Of a stretch of DNA of 64,000 nt, positions 42,905 to 51,800 are shown piece by piece. The stretch's first letter is position 1, and each line of letters opens with the position of its first letter. The notes below the pieces were generated by a model, which was given only the letters and a program-made list of their open reading frames with translations, was not told the DNA's origin and did not search any database. The position numbers and the translations under genes are program-made. The stretch is from Micromonospora aurantiaca ATCC 27029 (GTDB lineage Bacteria; Actinomycetota; Actinomycetes; Mycobacteriales; Micromonosporaceae): NCBI RefSeq assembly GCF_000145235.1, contig NC_014391.1, positions 4,348,001 through 4,412,000 of the forward strand, in the 5' to 3' direction.

Positions 42905-43701
42905 ACGCCGTCGTACTGGCCTTCGGTGAGGGCGTCGTCGTCGCGAAGCGCAACCTGCGGATGATCCTGCGCGTACCCGAGATGCTGCTCAACGCCGCCA
43001 TCGCGCCGGCGATGATGACGCTGCTGTTCGGCTTCATCGTCGGCGGCGCGATCGACGCGCAGGGGGTGCCGTACCGCGAGTACCTGCTCGGCGGCATCTT
43101 CGTGCAGGCGGTCCTCTTCGGTGCCGTCAACACCGGCACCGCGATCGCCGCCGACCTGCGCAACGGCATCGTCGACCGGCTGATGTCGATGCCCATCTCC
43201 CGGTCCGCGGTGCTCGTCGGCCGCACCACGAGCGACCTGGTGAACAGCGGGGTGGTCATCACCGTCACCGCGCTGCTCGGCCTGGTCGTCGGGTGGCGCA
43301 GCCGCACGTCGCTGCCCGAGGCGGCGCTGGGGTTTCTGATCCTGCTGGCGTTCGCGTACGCGCTGTCGTGGCTGATGGCAGTGGTGGGGCTGGCGTCCCG
43401 GGCGCCGGAGGCGGTCAGCAGCACCGGCTTCACCATCGCCATCCCGCTGGGCTTCCTGTCCAACGCATACGTGCCGATCGACTCCATGCCGGGCGTCCTG
43501 CAACCGGTCGCCGAGTGGAACCCGGTCTCGGCGATCGTCCAGGCGGTCCGGGTCCAGTTCGGCAACGTCGACCCGTCCACCGCGCCGGACGTCTGGCCGC
43601 TGCAACACCCGGTCGCCGCCTCCGGGCTGTGGATCGGCGCTCTGCTGGCCCTGTCGATCCCCCTGGCGATCGCCCAGTTCCGCAGGTCCGCCGGGCGCTG
43701 A
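42901..43701 (+). CDS. DrrB-type ABC-2 exporter permease
   Basis: The 266-residue membrane protein has six hydrophobic segments and the ABC-2 family motif near the end of the fifth (LSNAYVPIDSMPGVLQPVAEWNPV). With the ATPase it forms a two-gene exporter for the product. It ends at a strong hairpin facing the M50 protease gene. Confidence 0.93.
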   Translation: MNAVVLAFGEGVVVAKRNLRMILRVPEMLLNAAIAPAMMTLLFGFIVGGAIDAQGVPYREYLLGGIFVQAVLFGAVNTGTAIAADLRNGIVDRLMSMPISRSAVLVGRTTSDLVNSGVVITVTALLGLVVGWRSRTSLPEAALGFLILLAFAYALSWLMAVVGLASRAPEAVSSTGFTIAIPLGFLSNAYVPIDSMPGVLQPVAEWNPVSAIVQAVRVQFGNVDPSTAPDVWPLQHPVAASGLWIGALLALSIPLAIAQFRRSAGR

Positions 43702-43712
43702 GGCGCCTCGCA

Positions 43713-43759
43713 GACGACGACTCCGCCCGCGCCGTCGGCGTGCGGGCGGAGTCGTCGTC
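43713..43759. terminator. Perfect 18-bp bidirectional terminator
   Basis: Positions 43713-43730 pair perfectly with 43742-43759 across an 11-nt loop. It separates the exporter operon from the convergent operon that ends with the M50 protease gene. Confidence 0.9.
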
Positions 43760-43768
43760 CGTGGGGGC

Positions 43769-45025
43769 CTACTCCACCAGGACGCGGTCCGGCGCGCGGC
43801 GGCGCAGCCGGCTGGAGCGTCGCAGCGACCGCAGCCACATCAGGGTGCCGCCGCCGTCGAGCAGGAACGACAGCATCGCCAGCGCGAGGACGTCCGCCCA
43901 GGTGAACTGGCCGGTCATCTCGTCACCGCGGAAGAAGCCGACGACCCGGACCAGGTAGAACCACAGCAGCGGGATCGTCGCGGTGAACAGGACGGCCAGG
44001 GCCACGACGCGGCCCAGCACCCAGACGACCGCGTAGATCCGGATGGTGCGCATCTCGCCGCGCCCCACCCCGGACTGGTCGATGAGCCGGCGGCGCAGCA
44101 CCCGCCGGACGAGGTTGCGCAGGTAGGCGCCGGTGTCGGCCATCAGGCTCCGGGTGTCCAGCGCCGTCGTGATCAGGTAGTAGAAGTCGGTACGCAGGAA
44201 CAGGAACGTCTGCCAGAGCAGCCGGATGAACGAGGTGAACAGCACGCCGGCCACCACCAGCCGTACCGGCTCCGGCAGGCCGAGGACGCCGACGTCGTTC
44301 AGCCACAGCGTGATGAACAGCAGTGCCGCGCCGATCACGTCGACGAGCGGCCCGACCAGCACCGCGACGAAACGTTCCCGCTTGGACGCCATCCACATCC
44401 CGGACAGGTCGGTCTGCGCGACGATGGCGTACATCTGGTTGCCGACAGTCATGCGGGCCGACGTGCCGGCGGCGCGCGCCCCCACGACGTGGGCCAGCTC
44501 GTGCAGCCACACGCCGATCACCGCGATGCCGAGGACGACCAGCAGGTAGGCCCAGAAGTGGGAGTGGAACATGAGGCTGGACGGCCCGGGCACCAGCCCC
44601 GGCCGGTCGACGGCCATCGCGACCGCGACTCCGACGATCACCCCGCAGACGGCGAGCACGGGCCGGCTCAGCAGGCGCCGCGCGGCCTGCGGGGACAGCC
44701 ACGCCAGATGCCCGGGGCGTGGCGGCCGGGCCGGTTCGGCGTCCGGTGGCGGGTCGTGCGCGCCGGCCGGGGCGAGGAACCCCTCGTCGGCCAGCGCCTG
44801 GAGGAACGCGTCGGCGTCCGGTGACGCCTCGTGCGTCGCCTCGAAGCGGCGGACGGCCTCACCGACTGTGGCGCCGTCGCGCAGCCACTCCAGCAGGTCG
44901 AGGCCCTCGGCCGGGATGGACAGGTAGACCTGACGACTGTCGTCACCGATCACGGCGAAGTCACCGTCTCTGCGGGCGGTGTACGGCCGGACCAGGACCG
45001 GTGCGTCGAGGGCGAACTCGGTCAC
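43769..45025 (-). CDS. PqqD-like domain fused to an M50 membrane zinc protease
   Basis: The 418-residue protein has an N-terminal domain of about 90 residues resembling the small PqqD/RRE fold (YLSIPAEGLDLLEWLRDGATVGEAVRRF; LADEGFL). It is joined to a polytopic membrane region with six or more hydrophobic segments and the site-2-protease zinc motif HELAH (His175, Glu176, His179) in a membrane helix. Such fusions are called putative peptide zinc metalloproteases and are often next to peptide-maturation genes. Here the gene lies 84 nt after a 32-codon peptide gene, with a hairpin between. It may cut or bind that peptide, or act as a signal protease or resistance factor. It ends the PKS operon. 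Confidence 0.85.
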   Translation of the reverse strand: MTEFALDAPVLVRPYTARRDGDFAVIGDDSRQVYLSIPAEGLDLLEWLRDGATVGEAVRRFEATHEASPDADAFLQALADEGFLAPAGAHDPPPDAEPARPPRPGHLAWLSPQAARRLLSRPVLAVCGVIVGVAVAMAVDRPGLVPGPSSLMFHSHFWAYLLVVLGIAVIGVWLHELAHVVGARAAGTSARMTVGNQMYAIVAQTDLSGMWMASKRERFVAVLVGPLVDVIGAALLFITLWLNDVGVLGLPEPVRLVVAGVLFTSFIRLLWQTFLFLRTDFYYLITTALDTRSLMADTGAYLRNLVRRVLRRRLIDQSGVGRGEMRTIRIYAVVWVLGRVVALAVLFTATIPLLWFYLVRVVGFFRGDEMTGQFTWADVLALAMLSFLLDGGGTLMWLRSLRRSSRLRRRAPDRVLVE

Positions 45026-45063
45026 TGTGGGACCTCTCCTCTGACGGTGCGGGACTGGGCGCA

Positions 45064-45096
45064 GGGGCGGGGGTCCGGCAGCCGGACCCCCGCCCC
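45064..45096 (-). terminator. Hairpin between the small peptide and the M50 protease genes
   Basis: A perfect 15-bp, all but one pair G-C, stem (45064-45078 with 45082-45096) closes on CAG. It follows the peptide stop by 13 nt and precedes the protease start by 38 nt. It may partly end transcription so the peptide is made in excess over the protease, or stabilise the upstream mRNA. Confidence 0.75.
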
Positions 45097-45109
45097 CGTG
45101 TCACCGGGT

Positions 45110-45208
45110 TCAGTTCAGCGCGGGCGCGCACGGGGCGACGGTGCTGGCCTTGATGGACTCCAGCTTGCGCACCGGGAGCGACTTCTTGGGCGCGGTCTCC
45201 TTGGTCAT
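45110..45208 (-). CDS. 32-residue peptide, candidate RiPP-like precursor
   Basis: The peptide starts MTKETAPKKSLPVRKLES and ends STVAPCAPALN. It has a basic, Lys-rich front, a possible amphipathic leader-like segment (SLPVRKLESIKAS) and a short tail with a single Cys between Ala-Pro steps. GAGGAGG lies 6-7 nt before the ATG, and the ATG overlaps the stop of the acyltransferase gene (ATGA), so it is surely translated if the operon is. It is followed by a strong hairpin and a PqqD-M50 protease gene. No radical SAM, YcaO or lanthionine enzyme adjoins it. It could be a ribosomal peptide precursor, a signal peptide for the protease, or a small structural factor. I do not recognise a family. Confidence 0.65.
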   Translation of the reverse strand: MTKETAPKKSLPVRKLESIKASTVAPCAPALN

Positions 45209-46398
45209 GGGAACACCTCCTCTCCACCTCTCGTCGGGACGGGGGGCACCCGCCGGCCGGCTTCGGCGGGAGATCGTGTGCCGAGGGCGTCGTCGCCGGC
45301 GACGAATCGCGCGGCGAGGTCGACGAGGCTCTCCTCGGCGTGGAACAGCGACAGGTGGTCGCCGTGCTCGGCGACGTGCAGGACGGACCCGGCGATCCGG
45401 GCGGCCACGGCCCGCGACCCGGCGGGGTGCGCCGTGTGGTCGTCCTCGCTGGTGACGACGAGCGTGCGCGTGGTCAGCCCGGCGAGGTACGGGCGCAGGT
45501 CCGTGCCCATGATCGCGCCGTTGAGCCGGCAGTACCGGCGCAGCAGCTCCGGCGTCGCGTACGGGTACGTGACCAGGTGCGCCAGCCGTGGCGGGGCGAC
45601 GCCGAGCATGGTGTTGGTGAGCACCGCGTGCACCGCCGCGGCCTGCTGCGGGCTGCGGGCGGCCATCGCCATCAGGGCCTGCAGGTTCTGCTGGTGGTCG
45701 GTTTTCGGGCTCTCGTCGCCGAGGTCGAAGTCGCCGTGCCAGAGGCTCAGCGACGACACCCGCTCCGGCGCCCGCGCGGCCGCGACGACCGCGAGCACCG
45801 CGCCGCCGCACAGGCCGATCAGGTGCGCGCGGCGCAGCCCGAACCGGTCCAGCACCGCGAGGAGGTCGTCGGCCTGGGCCACCACGCCGGTGTCGGCGGA
45901 GAATCCGTCCACGTCCGCGAACAGGCCCCGCGTCTCGGGGACGAGCACGTGGAAGTCGCGGGACAGCCGGCCGGCCCAGCCCTCGGCGAGCCGGGCGGGC
46001 ATCCCGCACGCGGACACCATCAGCACCGGCGGCCGGTCCGGGTCGCCGGCGGCGTACGTGGGCAGCACCACCCCGTCGCCGGTACGCACGTCGGTGCGCC
46101 GGAAGCGGCAGGTGAAGTCCTGTTCGCGCGCCTCGGCGACCACGCGCGGCTCGTCCGCCGGCGGCGGTGCCGGGTTCGCGTCGAGGTCCAGCAGGTCGCT
46201 CACCACCCGCTCGAAGGGGCCGAGGTCGGCGGCGTCGGTCACCGGCGTCGGTGCCGGCACGTCCAGCCGGTCGCACAGCCGGGCCAGCGCGGCCGCGGTG
46301 GCCGGGTCGGCGCACCGCACCCGTACCGGTGGCGGCAGCACCCGCAGCAGCGGACCCGCCGCCAGCAGCGCGGCGGCCAGATCCCGCCCCGGCGTCAC
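45205..46398 (-). CDS. Alpha/beta-hydrolase-fold aminoacyl transferase with Cys nucleophile (SyrC-like)
   Basis: This 397-residue protein has an N-terminal lead of about 100 residues and an alpha/beta-hydrolase core. At the nucleophile elbow it reads HLIGLCGGAVLA, with Cys where hydrolases have Ser. An acid in TSEDDHTAHP and a His in HGDHLSLF complete the triad. Replacing Ser with Cys is typical of SyrC and CmaE, which move an aminoacyl group from a stand-alone A-PCP to another carrier. In syringomycin SyrC carries 4-chloro-Thr from SyrB1. This cluster also has SyrB1- and SyrB2-like genes, so the same role is likely, with the N-terminal carrier of the NRPS as acceptor. GTG 46398 overlaps the HMG-synthase stop (GTGA). 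Confidence 0.82.
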   Translation of the reverse strand: MTPGRDLAAALLAAGPLLRVLPPPVRVRCADPATAAALARLCDRLDVPAPTPVTDAADLGPFERVVSDLLDLDANPAPPPADEPRVVAEAREQDFTCRFRRTDVRTGDGVVLPTYAAGDPDRPPVLMVSACGMPARLAEGWAGRLSRDFHVLVPETRGLFADVDGFSADTGVVAQADDLLAVLDRFGLRRAHLIGLCGGAVLAVVAAARAPERVSSLSLWHGDFDLGDESPKTDHQQNLQALMAMAARSPQQAAAVHAVLTNTMLGVAPPRLAHLVTYPYATPELLRRYCRLNGAIMGTDLRPYLAGLTTRTLVVTSEDDHTAHPAGSRAVAARIAGSVLHVAEHGDHLSLFHAEESLVDLAARFVAGDDALGTRSPAEAGRRVPPVPTRGGEEVFP

Positions 46399-47630
46399 GC
46401 GCCTGCTCCGATCCACTCGTAGCTGCGGTGGTAGGCGCGGACGCCGGTGCAGGCGAGCAGTGTGCGCGCACCGGCCACCCGGTCCAGCACCTCGGCGTAC
46501 CGCCCCGGGTCGATCCGCTTGTCCGCCACCGGCACCAGGCAGTCGGCGTTGTCGGCGAGGATCCGCTTGTACTCGTCGAACGTCAGCTCGCACCGGCCGG
46601 CGAGGTGCTCGCCGATGCGCATCCGGCCGACCTCGGCGGTGGACCGGCCGTCGACCAGGCCGCTGTAGAACTCGGCGGCGCAGCCCGAGCCGTACGAGTA
46701 CATCCCGACGCGTACCGGGTCGTCGGGCCGCAGGTGGTCGATCAGGCTGGCCAGGGCCAGGTAGACCGAGCCGGAGCAGAGGTTGCCGACCAGCCGCGGG
46801 TACTCCAGGCCGGGCGCGACCCGGCGGGCGAAGTCCGCGTCGGCGTCGGGCAGCCGGTGCTCGCGGGCGAGCTTGCGGTGCGCCGCGCGGACGATGCCCG
46901 CGAACGGCGTGTGCATGGCCAGCCCGGCGAACGTGGTGGCGAAGTCGACGTCCGCCACCTTCTCCGCGTAGTGCGCGTAGGCGTTCGTCAGGCAGTCCAG
47001 GTAGGCGAACAGCGAGCGGTCGGCGTCGGCGACGTCGAACGTCGGGCCCGGCCGGGCCGAGTCGAACGTCTCGTAGCTGTGCGTCCCGAACGCCCCGAGG
47101 TCCACGTCGAGCACCCGCGGGTCGTCGCCGAGCAGCACCGCGGCGGCGCCGGTGCCCATCGCCGGCTCGGTGTACGAGGCGTTCTCGTTCACCAGTGACA
47201 CGTCCGTCGCGATCACCAGCGCCTTGGCGCCCGGTGACAGGCCGGCGGCGAGGTAGCCGCAGGCGAGCTGGAGCGCCCCGGTCGCGGCGTAGCAGGCCTG
47301 TTTCACCTCCAGCATCCGGCAGCGGCGGCTCAGCCCGAGGTGCCGGTGCACGTACGAGGCGATTGACTTGCTCAGGTCCAGGCCGGACTCGCTGGAGGTC
47401 ACCAGCAGTTCGATCCGGTCGCGGTCGGCCTCGTCCATCGCGTCGAGGATCGGCTTGGCGGCGTTCACCGCATGCGTGACCGGATCCTCGAACGGCAGCG
47501 CGACCGACTTCGCGGTCATCATCAGGTTGCCGAGGCGGGCCGCGTCCAGACCGCGCCCCTCGAACAGGACCGGCACCGCGACGGAGGCCACCCCGCAGTA
47601 CACGTTCAGGGCCTCGATGCCCACGTTCAT
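46395..47630 (-). CDS. HMG-CoA synthase homologue for polyketide beta-branching (LnmM type)
   Basis: The 411-residue protein has the HMG-CoA synthase triad: Glu81 (SSESG), Cys113 (KQACYAATGAL) and His240 (AMHTPF). In trans-AT PKS these enzymes add the alpha carbon of an acyl-ACP to the beta-keto group of the growing chain; dehydration and decarboxylation by ECH enzymes follow. It overlaps the ACP gene (ATGA), and the LnmK-type gene is just before that, the same set as LnmK-LnmL-LnmM of leinamycin. The donor is thus probably propionyl-ACP. An ECH domain is seen at the start of the visible PKS. Confidence 0.93.
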   Translation of the reverse strand: MNVGIEALNVYCGVASVAVPVLFEGRGLDAARLGNLMMTAKSVALPFEDPVTHAVNAAKPILDAMDEADRDRIELLVTSSESGLDLSKSIASYVHRHLGLSRRCRMLEVKQACYAATGALQLACGYLAAGLSPGAKALVIATDVSLVNENASYTEPAMGTGAAAVLLGDDPRVLDVDLGAFGTHSYETFDSARPGPTFDVADADRSLFAYLDCLTNAYAHYAEKVADVDFATTFAGLAMHTPFAGIVRAAHRKLAREHRLPDADADFARRVAPGLEYPRLVGNLCSGSVYLALASLIDHLRPDDPVRVGMYSYGSGCAAEFYSGLVDGRSTAEVGRMRIGEHLAGRCELTFDEYKRILADNADCLVPVADKRIDPGRYAEVLDRVAGARTLLACTGVRAYHRSYEWIGAGA

Positions 47631-47875
47631 GCCGTCACCTCGCAGAGGTACGCGACCAGGTGGTCGATGTCGGGCAGGTCGCTGAAGCTGCCGAGGGGCT
47701 CGTCGACGCCGAGCCGCTCACGGAGGGCCAGGATGATCTCGACCCGGTCGATCGAGTCGGCGCCCAGGTCGCGCAGGTGCGCGTCCCCCGGGATCCGGTC
47801 GCCGGGGACCGCCGGCAGGATCTCGGCGATCACCTCGTGGACCACCCGCCGGACCGCTTCGTCGCTGGGGCTCAC
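47627..47875 (-). CDS. Discrete acyl carrier protein for beta-branching (LnmL type)
   Basis: The 82-residue ACP has the standard DLGADSIDRVE site (Ser41). It starts with GTG in the stop of the LnmK-type gene (GTGA), GGAGGG upstream, and its stop overlaps the HMG-synthase start. It would accept the acyl group from the LnmK-type enzyme and offer it to the HMG-synthase homologue. Confidence 0.92.
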   Translation of the reverse strand: MSPSDEAVRRVVHEVIAEILPAVPGDRIPGDAHLRDLGADSIDRVEIILALRERLGVDEPLGSFSDLPDIDHLVAYLCEVTA

Positions 47876-48807
47876 GTCGTTCCCTCCGTCCGGGTCTGCG
47901 AAAGGGCCACCGCGAGCGGCCGTCCGGTGTCGCGGTCGGCGAGCACCACCCGGACCGTCTCGTCGGCGCCGGGCACGTCGCCGCCCGGCCGCCGGGACAC
48001 CCGCACCCGCAGCACCGCGCCCACGTCGGCGTTGCCGAGGTAGCTCATCCGCTGATCCAGCACGATCCGCCGGAGGAAGCCGGCGTCGGTGCCGCCGCGG
48101 TGCCGCCACAGCCGCAGCGACGCCCAGTCCACGATGGAGAAGTAGGACGCGAAGTAGAGCAGTCCCACCCCGTTGAGGTCGCGGCTCGGATCGACCGGGT
48201 AGTCCAGCGCCAGCCGGTCCAGCGGGTCGGACGGGTCGGGCTCGGCGCCGAGGGCGCGCAGTTCGGCGTACGCGCGCCGGGGCGAGTGCCGCGCGGGCAG
48301 CACGGGCAGGTGCCCGTGCCGGAACCCCGGTGGGGACGCGCTGCGCAGGTCGCCGTTGCCGCCGGACGGGCCGCGCACCACCCAGCGGTTGAAGTTCTGC
48401 GCGTACAGGCATCCCGGGTCGGGGTGGGCGTAGAACTCGTCCGGGTCGACGACGCGTCCCGGCCGGTCGCCGCGCCGGATCTCGTGCAGCGTCAGCACCG
48501 ACTCGCTGCCGGAGGCGAAGGACCGCGAGTCCACCCGCAGCACGTCGCCGAAGGTCATGCCGCGCACGTGCAGGTCCGCGCCGCCGCGCAGGTGGATGTA
48601 GTGGAACGCCAGGTAGGTCGGCATCCCGTCGGCGTCGCGGGCGGTGTAGACGTTGGTGTCGCAGAGCGCGCTGACGGTGTCCCAGGTCCAGTCGCCGACC
48701 TGGCCGACGAACAGCGACCCCGGCCCGCACATGCCGGGCCGCACCACAGTCGTACGGGTCGTCGCGTCGGGACCGAGCAGTTCCAGCTCGGGAGTCAGGA
48801 CGTTCAC
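47872..48807 (-). CDS. LnmK-type bifunctional acyltransferase/decarboxylase
   Basis: This 311-residue protein looks like the double hot-dog LnmK family (TVVRPGMCGPGSLFVGQVGDW near the start; second hot-dog near DPSRDLNGVGLLYFASYFSIVDW). In leinamycin LnmK transfers methylmalonyl from CoA to itself (a Tyr is reported as the acyl site) and gives propionyl-ACP after decarboxylation. Tyr54 or Tyr65 here are candidates. Gene order LnmK-ACP-HMGS with GTGA/ATGA overlaps supports the assignment. GTG 48807 overlaps the PKS stop, with GGAGGGG upstream. Confidence 0.82.
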   Translation of the reverse strand: MNVLTPELELLGPDATTRTTVVRPGMCGPGSLFVGQVGDWTWDTVSALCDTNVYTARDADGMPTYLAFHYIHLRGGADLHVRGMTFGDVLRVDSRSFASGSESVLTLHEIRRGDRPGRVVDPDEFYAHPDPGCLYAQNFNRWVVRGPSGGNGDLRSASPPGFRHGHLPVLPARHSPRRAYAELRALGAEPDPSDPLDRLALDYPVDPSRDLNGVGLLYFASYFSIVDWASLRLWRHRGGTDAGFLRRIVLDQRMSYLGNADVGAVLRVRVSRRPGGDVPGADETVRVVLADRDTGRPLAVALSQTRTEGTT

Positions 48808-51800
48808 GACCCCTCCCCTCCGGCGCCGCGCAGGAAGTCGGTCAGGATCCGGTTGCACTCCCGAGGGCTGGTCAGATACGGGAAGTGGCCGGCGTCGGCG
48901 ATCTCCTCGTAGCGGGCGCCCCTGATGCCCTGGTGCAGCAGCCGCGCCGTCTCCGACGGGATGACTGTGTCGTGCCGGCCCTGCACCACGAGCGCCGGCA
49001 GGTCCAGCTCGCCCAGCCGGTCGCGGAGGTCCGGCCGGGCCGCGAACACGTCGAGGTAACGCAGCCCGGTCTGGGGGTCCATGCTCTCGCAGCGCAGCAG
49101 CAGCGCCTCCACGGCGGCCCGCTCGTGCCGCAGCCGGTCCGCGCCGGACCCCTCGATCGTGCGGTCGAGGTCCTGGGCGGCCACGACGGCCAGCCGGTTG
49201 ATCTCACCGACCCGGTTGCCGATCTTGTAGGAGCTGCCGAGCAGGATCAGCGAGGCGGTGTCCTCCGGATGATTCAGGGCGAACGTGAGCGCGACCAGGC
49301 CGCCGAACGACGCGCCTGCGACGTGGACCGGGCCGTCGACCCCGATCTCCCGCAGCACCCGCAGTTCGAGGGCGGCGATCCCGTCCAGGGTGAGGTCGGC
49401 CGAGGCGGTGCTCGCCCCGACGCCGGGGTGGTGGACGCTGATCACCTGGTACCGCCCGGCCAGCGCCTCGAACTGGCGCGCGAAGACGCCCGCGCCGATG
49501 TTGAACGGGTGCGCGAGCAGCAGCGGCGGGCCGTCGCCGGCGGTGAAGACCTCCACCTGGGCGCCGGCCACCGGCACCACCCGTCGGCGTACGGCCGGCT
49601 GGTGTTCCCGCAGCACGCTGCCGTTGTCGTCGGCCGGCGCCTGGTCGCGCAGCGCCTGCCGGACGTCCTCGGGCACCCGGTCGGCGGGCTGGTAGACCGC
49701 CCGGGCCGCCTCCCCGGCCGTGCGGACCCCGCCGGTGACCAGTTCGGGCATCTCTCCCGGTGCGGCGGCGAGCGCGGCGACGGCGGCCACCACCGCCTCG
49801 GCGTCGTCGGGCCCGAAGCCGACCGGCACTGCCAGCCGGACGGTGCCGGCGAGCGGCCCTCCGATCGCCAGGTGCGGCGCGCCCCGGACTCCGGCGCCGG
49901 CGTAGAGCCAGGCCAGCCCGGACATCGTGGGGTGCTCCTGACCGGCCAGGCCGGGCATCCGGGCGAGGTCGAGCAGGACACAGTGGGCGCCGTCGACGTC
50001 CACGACCGGCAGGCCGGCCGCCCGCAGGCCGTCGCGGAGCACCGCGACCGCGGCGACGCGCCGCCGGACCAGTTCCGTGACGCCCCGGCGGTCCGCGAGG
50101 GCGGCCCGCAGCGTCATCCGGGTGGCCCGGTCCACCTCGGAGCCGCGCCGCGCCACGTGCTCGCGCAGCCGCGCCGCCAGTTCCGGGTCGCGGGTGGCGA
50201 CCAGGCCGCCCGCTGTGACGCCGAAGTCCTTGGACAGGCTGAGCGTCGCCGTGTCGGCGACGGCGAGCAGGTCCCGCACCACCGCCCAGGGATCCCCGCC
50301 GGGGCCGGCGAGCGCGACGGCGTTGTCGACGACGCGGCTGGCGTCCAGGACGAGCGGCACCCCGTGCGCGGCGGTGACGCGGCGCAGCTCCCGGAGGGCG
50401 TCGGGTTCGACGGGTACGCCACCGGCGGCGTTGTTGGCCGCCTCCGCCACCACGAACGACACCGACCCGGCGGGCCGGCGGGTCAGCTCCGCCGCGAACG
50501 CCTCGATCGTCTCCGGGTCGAGCCGGCCCACCCCAACGGCGACCGGTTCGTAGCCGAGGTCGGCGAGCGTCGACAGCCAGGTCGGGAAGGCCGCCGCGTG
50601 CAGCACGACGCCGCGCGGGCCGGGGTGGCAGCGGCACAGCAGTTCCTCGGCCGTCCGCCCGGACCGGGTCGGCACCACCTCGGGCATGGGCAGCCAGTCG
50701 TGCGCGGTGAGCTCCGGCGGGCCGGACCGTTCGGCGAGCAGCCGCGTCCGGGCGGCGACGAAGCCGTCCGCCCGCTCCGCCCAGGAGTCGGTGAGCAGGT
50801 CGAAGGGGACCAGCTCGGTCGGCAGGGCGAGCGCGTTGTACCCGTGCGCGGCCAGCAGATCCGTACGTCCCGGCCGCAGCGCCGGGTCCGGCGGCGGGCC
50901 CGCGTCCTCCGGCGGCGCGGCGTTGTGCGACGGCACGGCGGCGTCCGGCGGCACGATGGCGTGCGGCGGCGGTGCGGCGTTCAGCGGCGCGGGATCGGCG
51001 GGGGCGCCGTCCACGAGGTCTGGATTGGCGATCATCAGGATGATGTCGGTGACCGACGTACGGTCGCCGGTCGCCGGCTGGCACAGGTAGATCGGCGTGT
51101 TCTCGGGCCGGAACTTGTTCTTGAACTGGAAGTTGCCCGGCCCGAAGACGCCCACCGAGTGCAGCTCCGCCAGCGCGTCCGCCACCGCCGGGTCGGCGTT
51201 CGGCGACTCGGTGATGGCGACGCCGAAGCTCGCCCCGAAGCTGAACGACGTGCAGCCCTCGGCGGCGGTCACCTCGATGATCCGGACGATCGCCCACTCC
51301 AGGCCACCGGCGGGCATCTCGTCGGCGTAGAACTCCAGATCGAGCAGGTATCCCCGCTCGGACGGGATCCGGGTGACGATGACCGCGTTGACGAGAACGT
51401 CGTCCACACGGGTGAGGAAGACCCGGTGCCGGGGGTCGAGCGTGCCGCCGCCGATCTCCTCCCGGACCACGCCGACGTACGGGTTCACCATCTGCTTGCG
51501 GCGACCCCAGGAGTCGATCAGACCGACGATCTGCCGGTCGGTCTCCGGCGACGCGCCGGCCTGATACTCCTCGATCCGGCAGTCACCGGCCCGCTCGAAC
51601 CGGTGCAGGAGGCTGCGCAGGCGCTGCATCCGGCCGCCCCGTACGGTGAACGAGGCCAGGTCCGTCAGGCGCTGCACCGCCCCGAACGGGGTCGCGGTGA
51701 CCGGTTCCCCGGCGACCTCGGTCAGGTGGGCCAGGGACAGGAAGTTGGGCCGCAGGCCGTTGCGCCGTGCCCACGCGATCCACTCCGCGACGAGGTCGTG

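Noticed and set aside
45205..46398. Type II thioesterase or simple hydrolase
   Set aside because: The nucleophile is Cys, the protein is much longer than a type II TE, and a normal type II TE is present at 38234-38974.
49640..50870. Alpha-oxoamine synthase domain in the PKS
   Set aside because: The PLP domain sits between a GNAT-like domain and TE, where LnmJ has its SH lyase, and no decarboxylative condensation motif set is evident.
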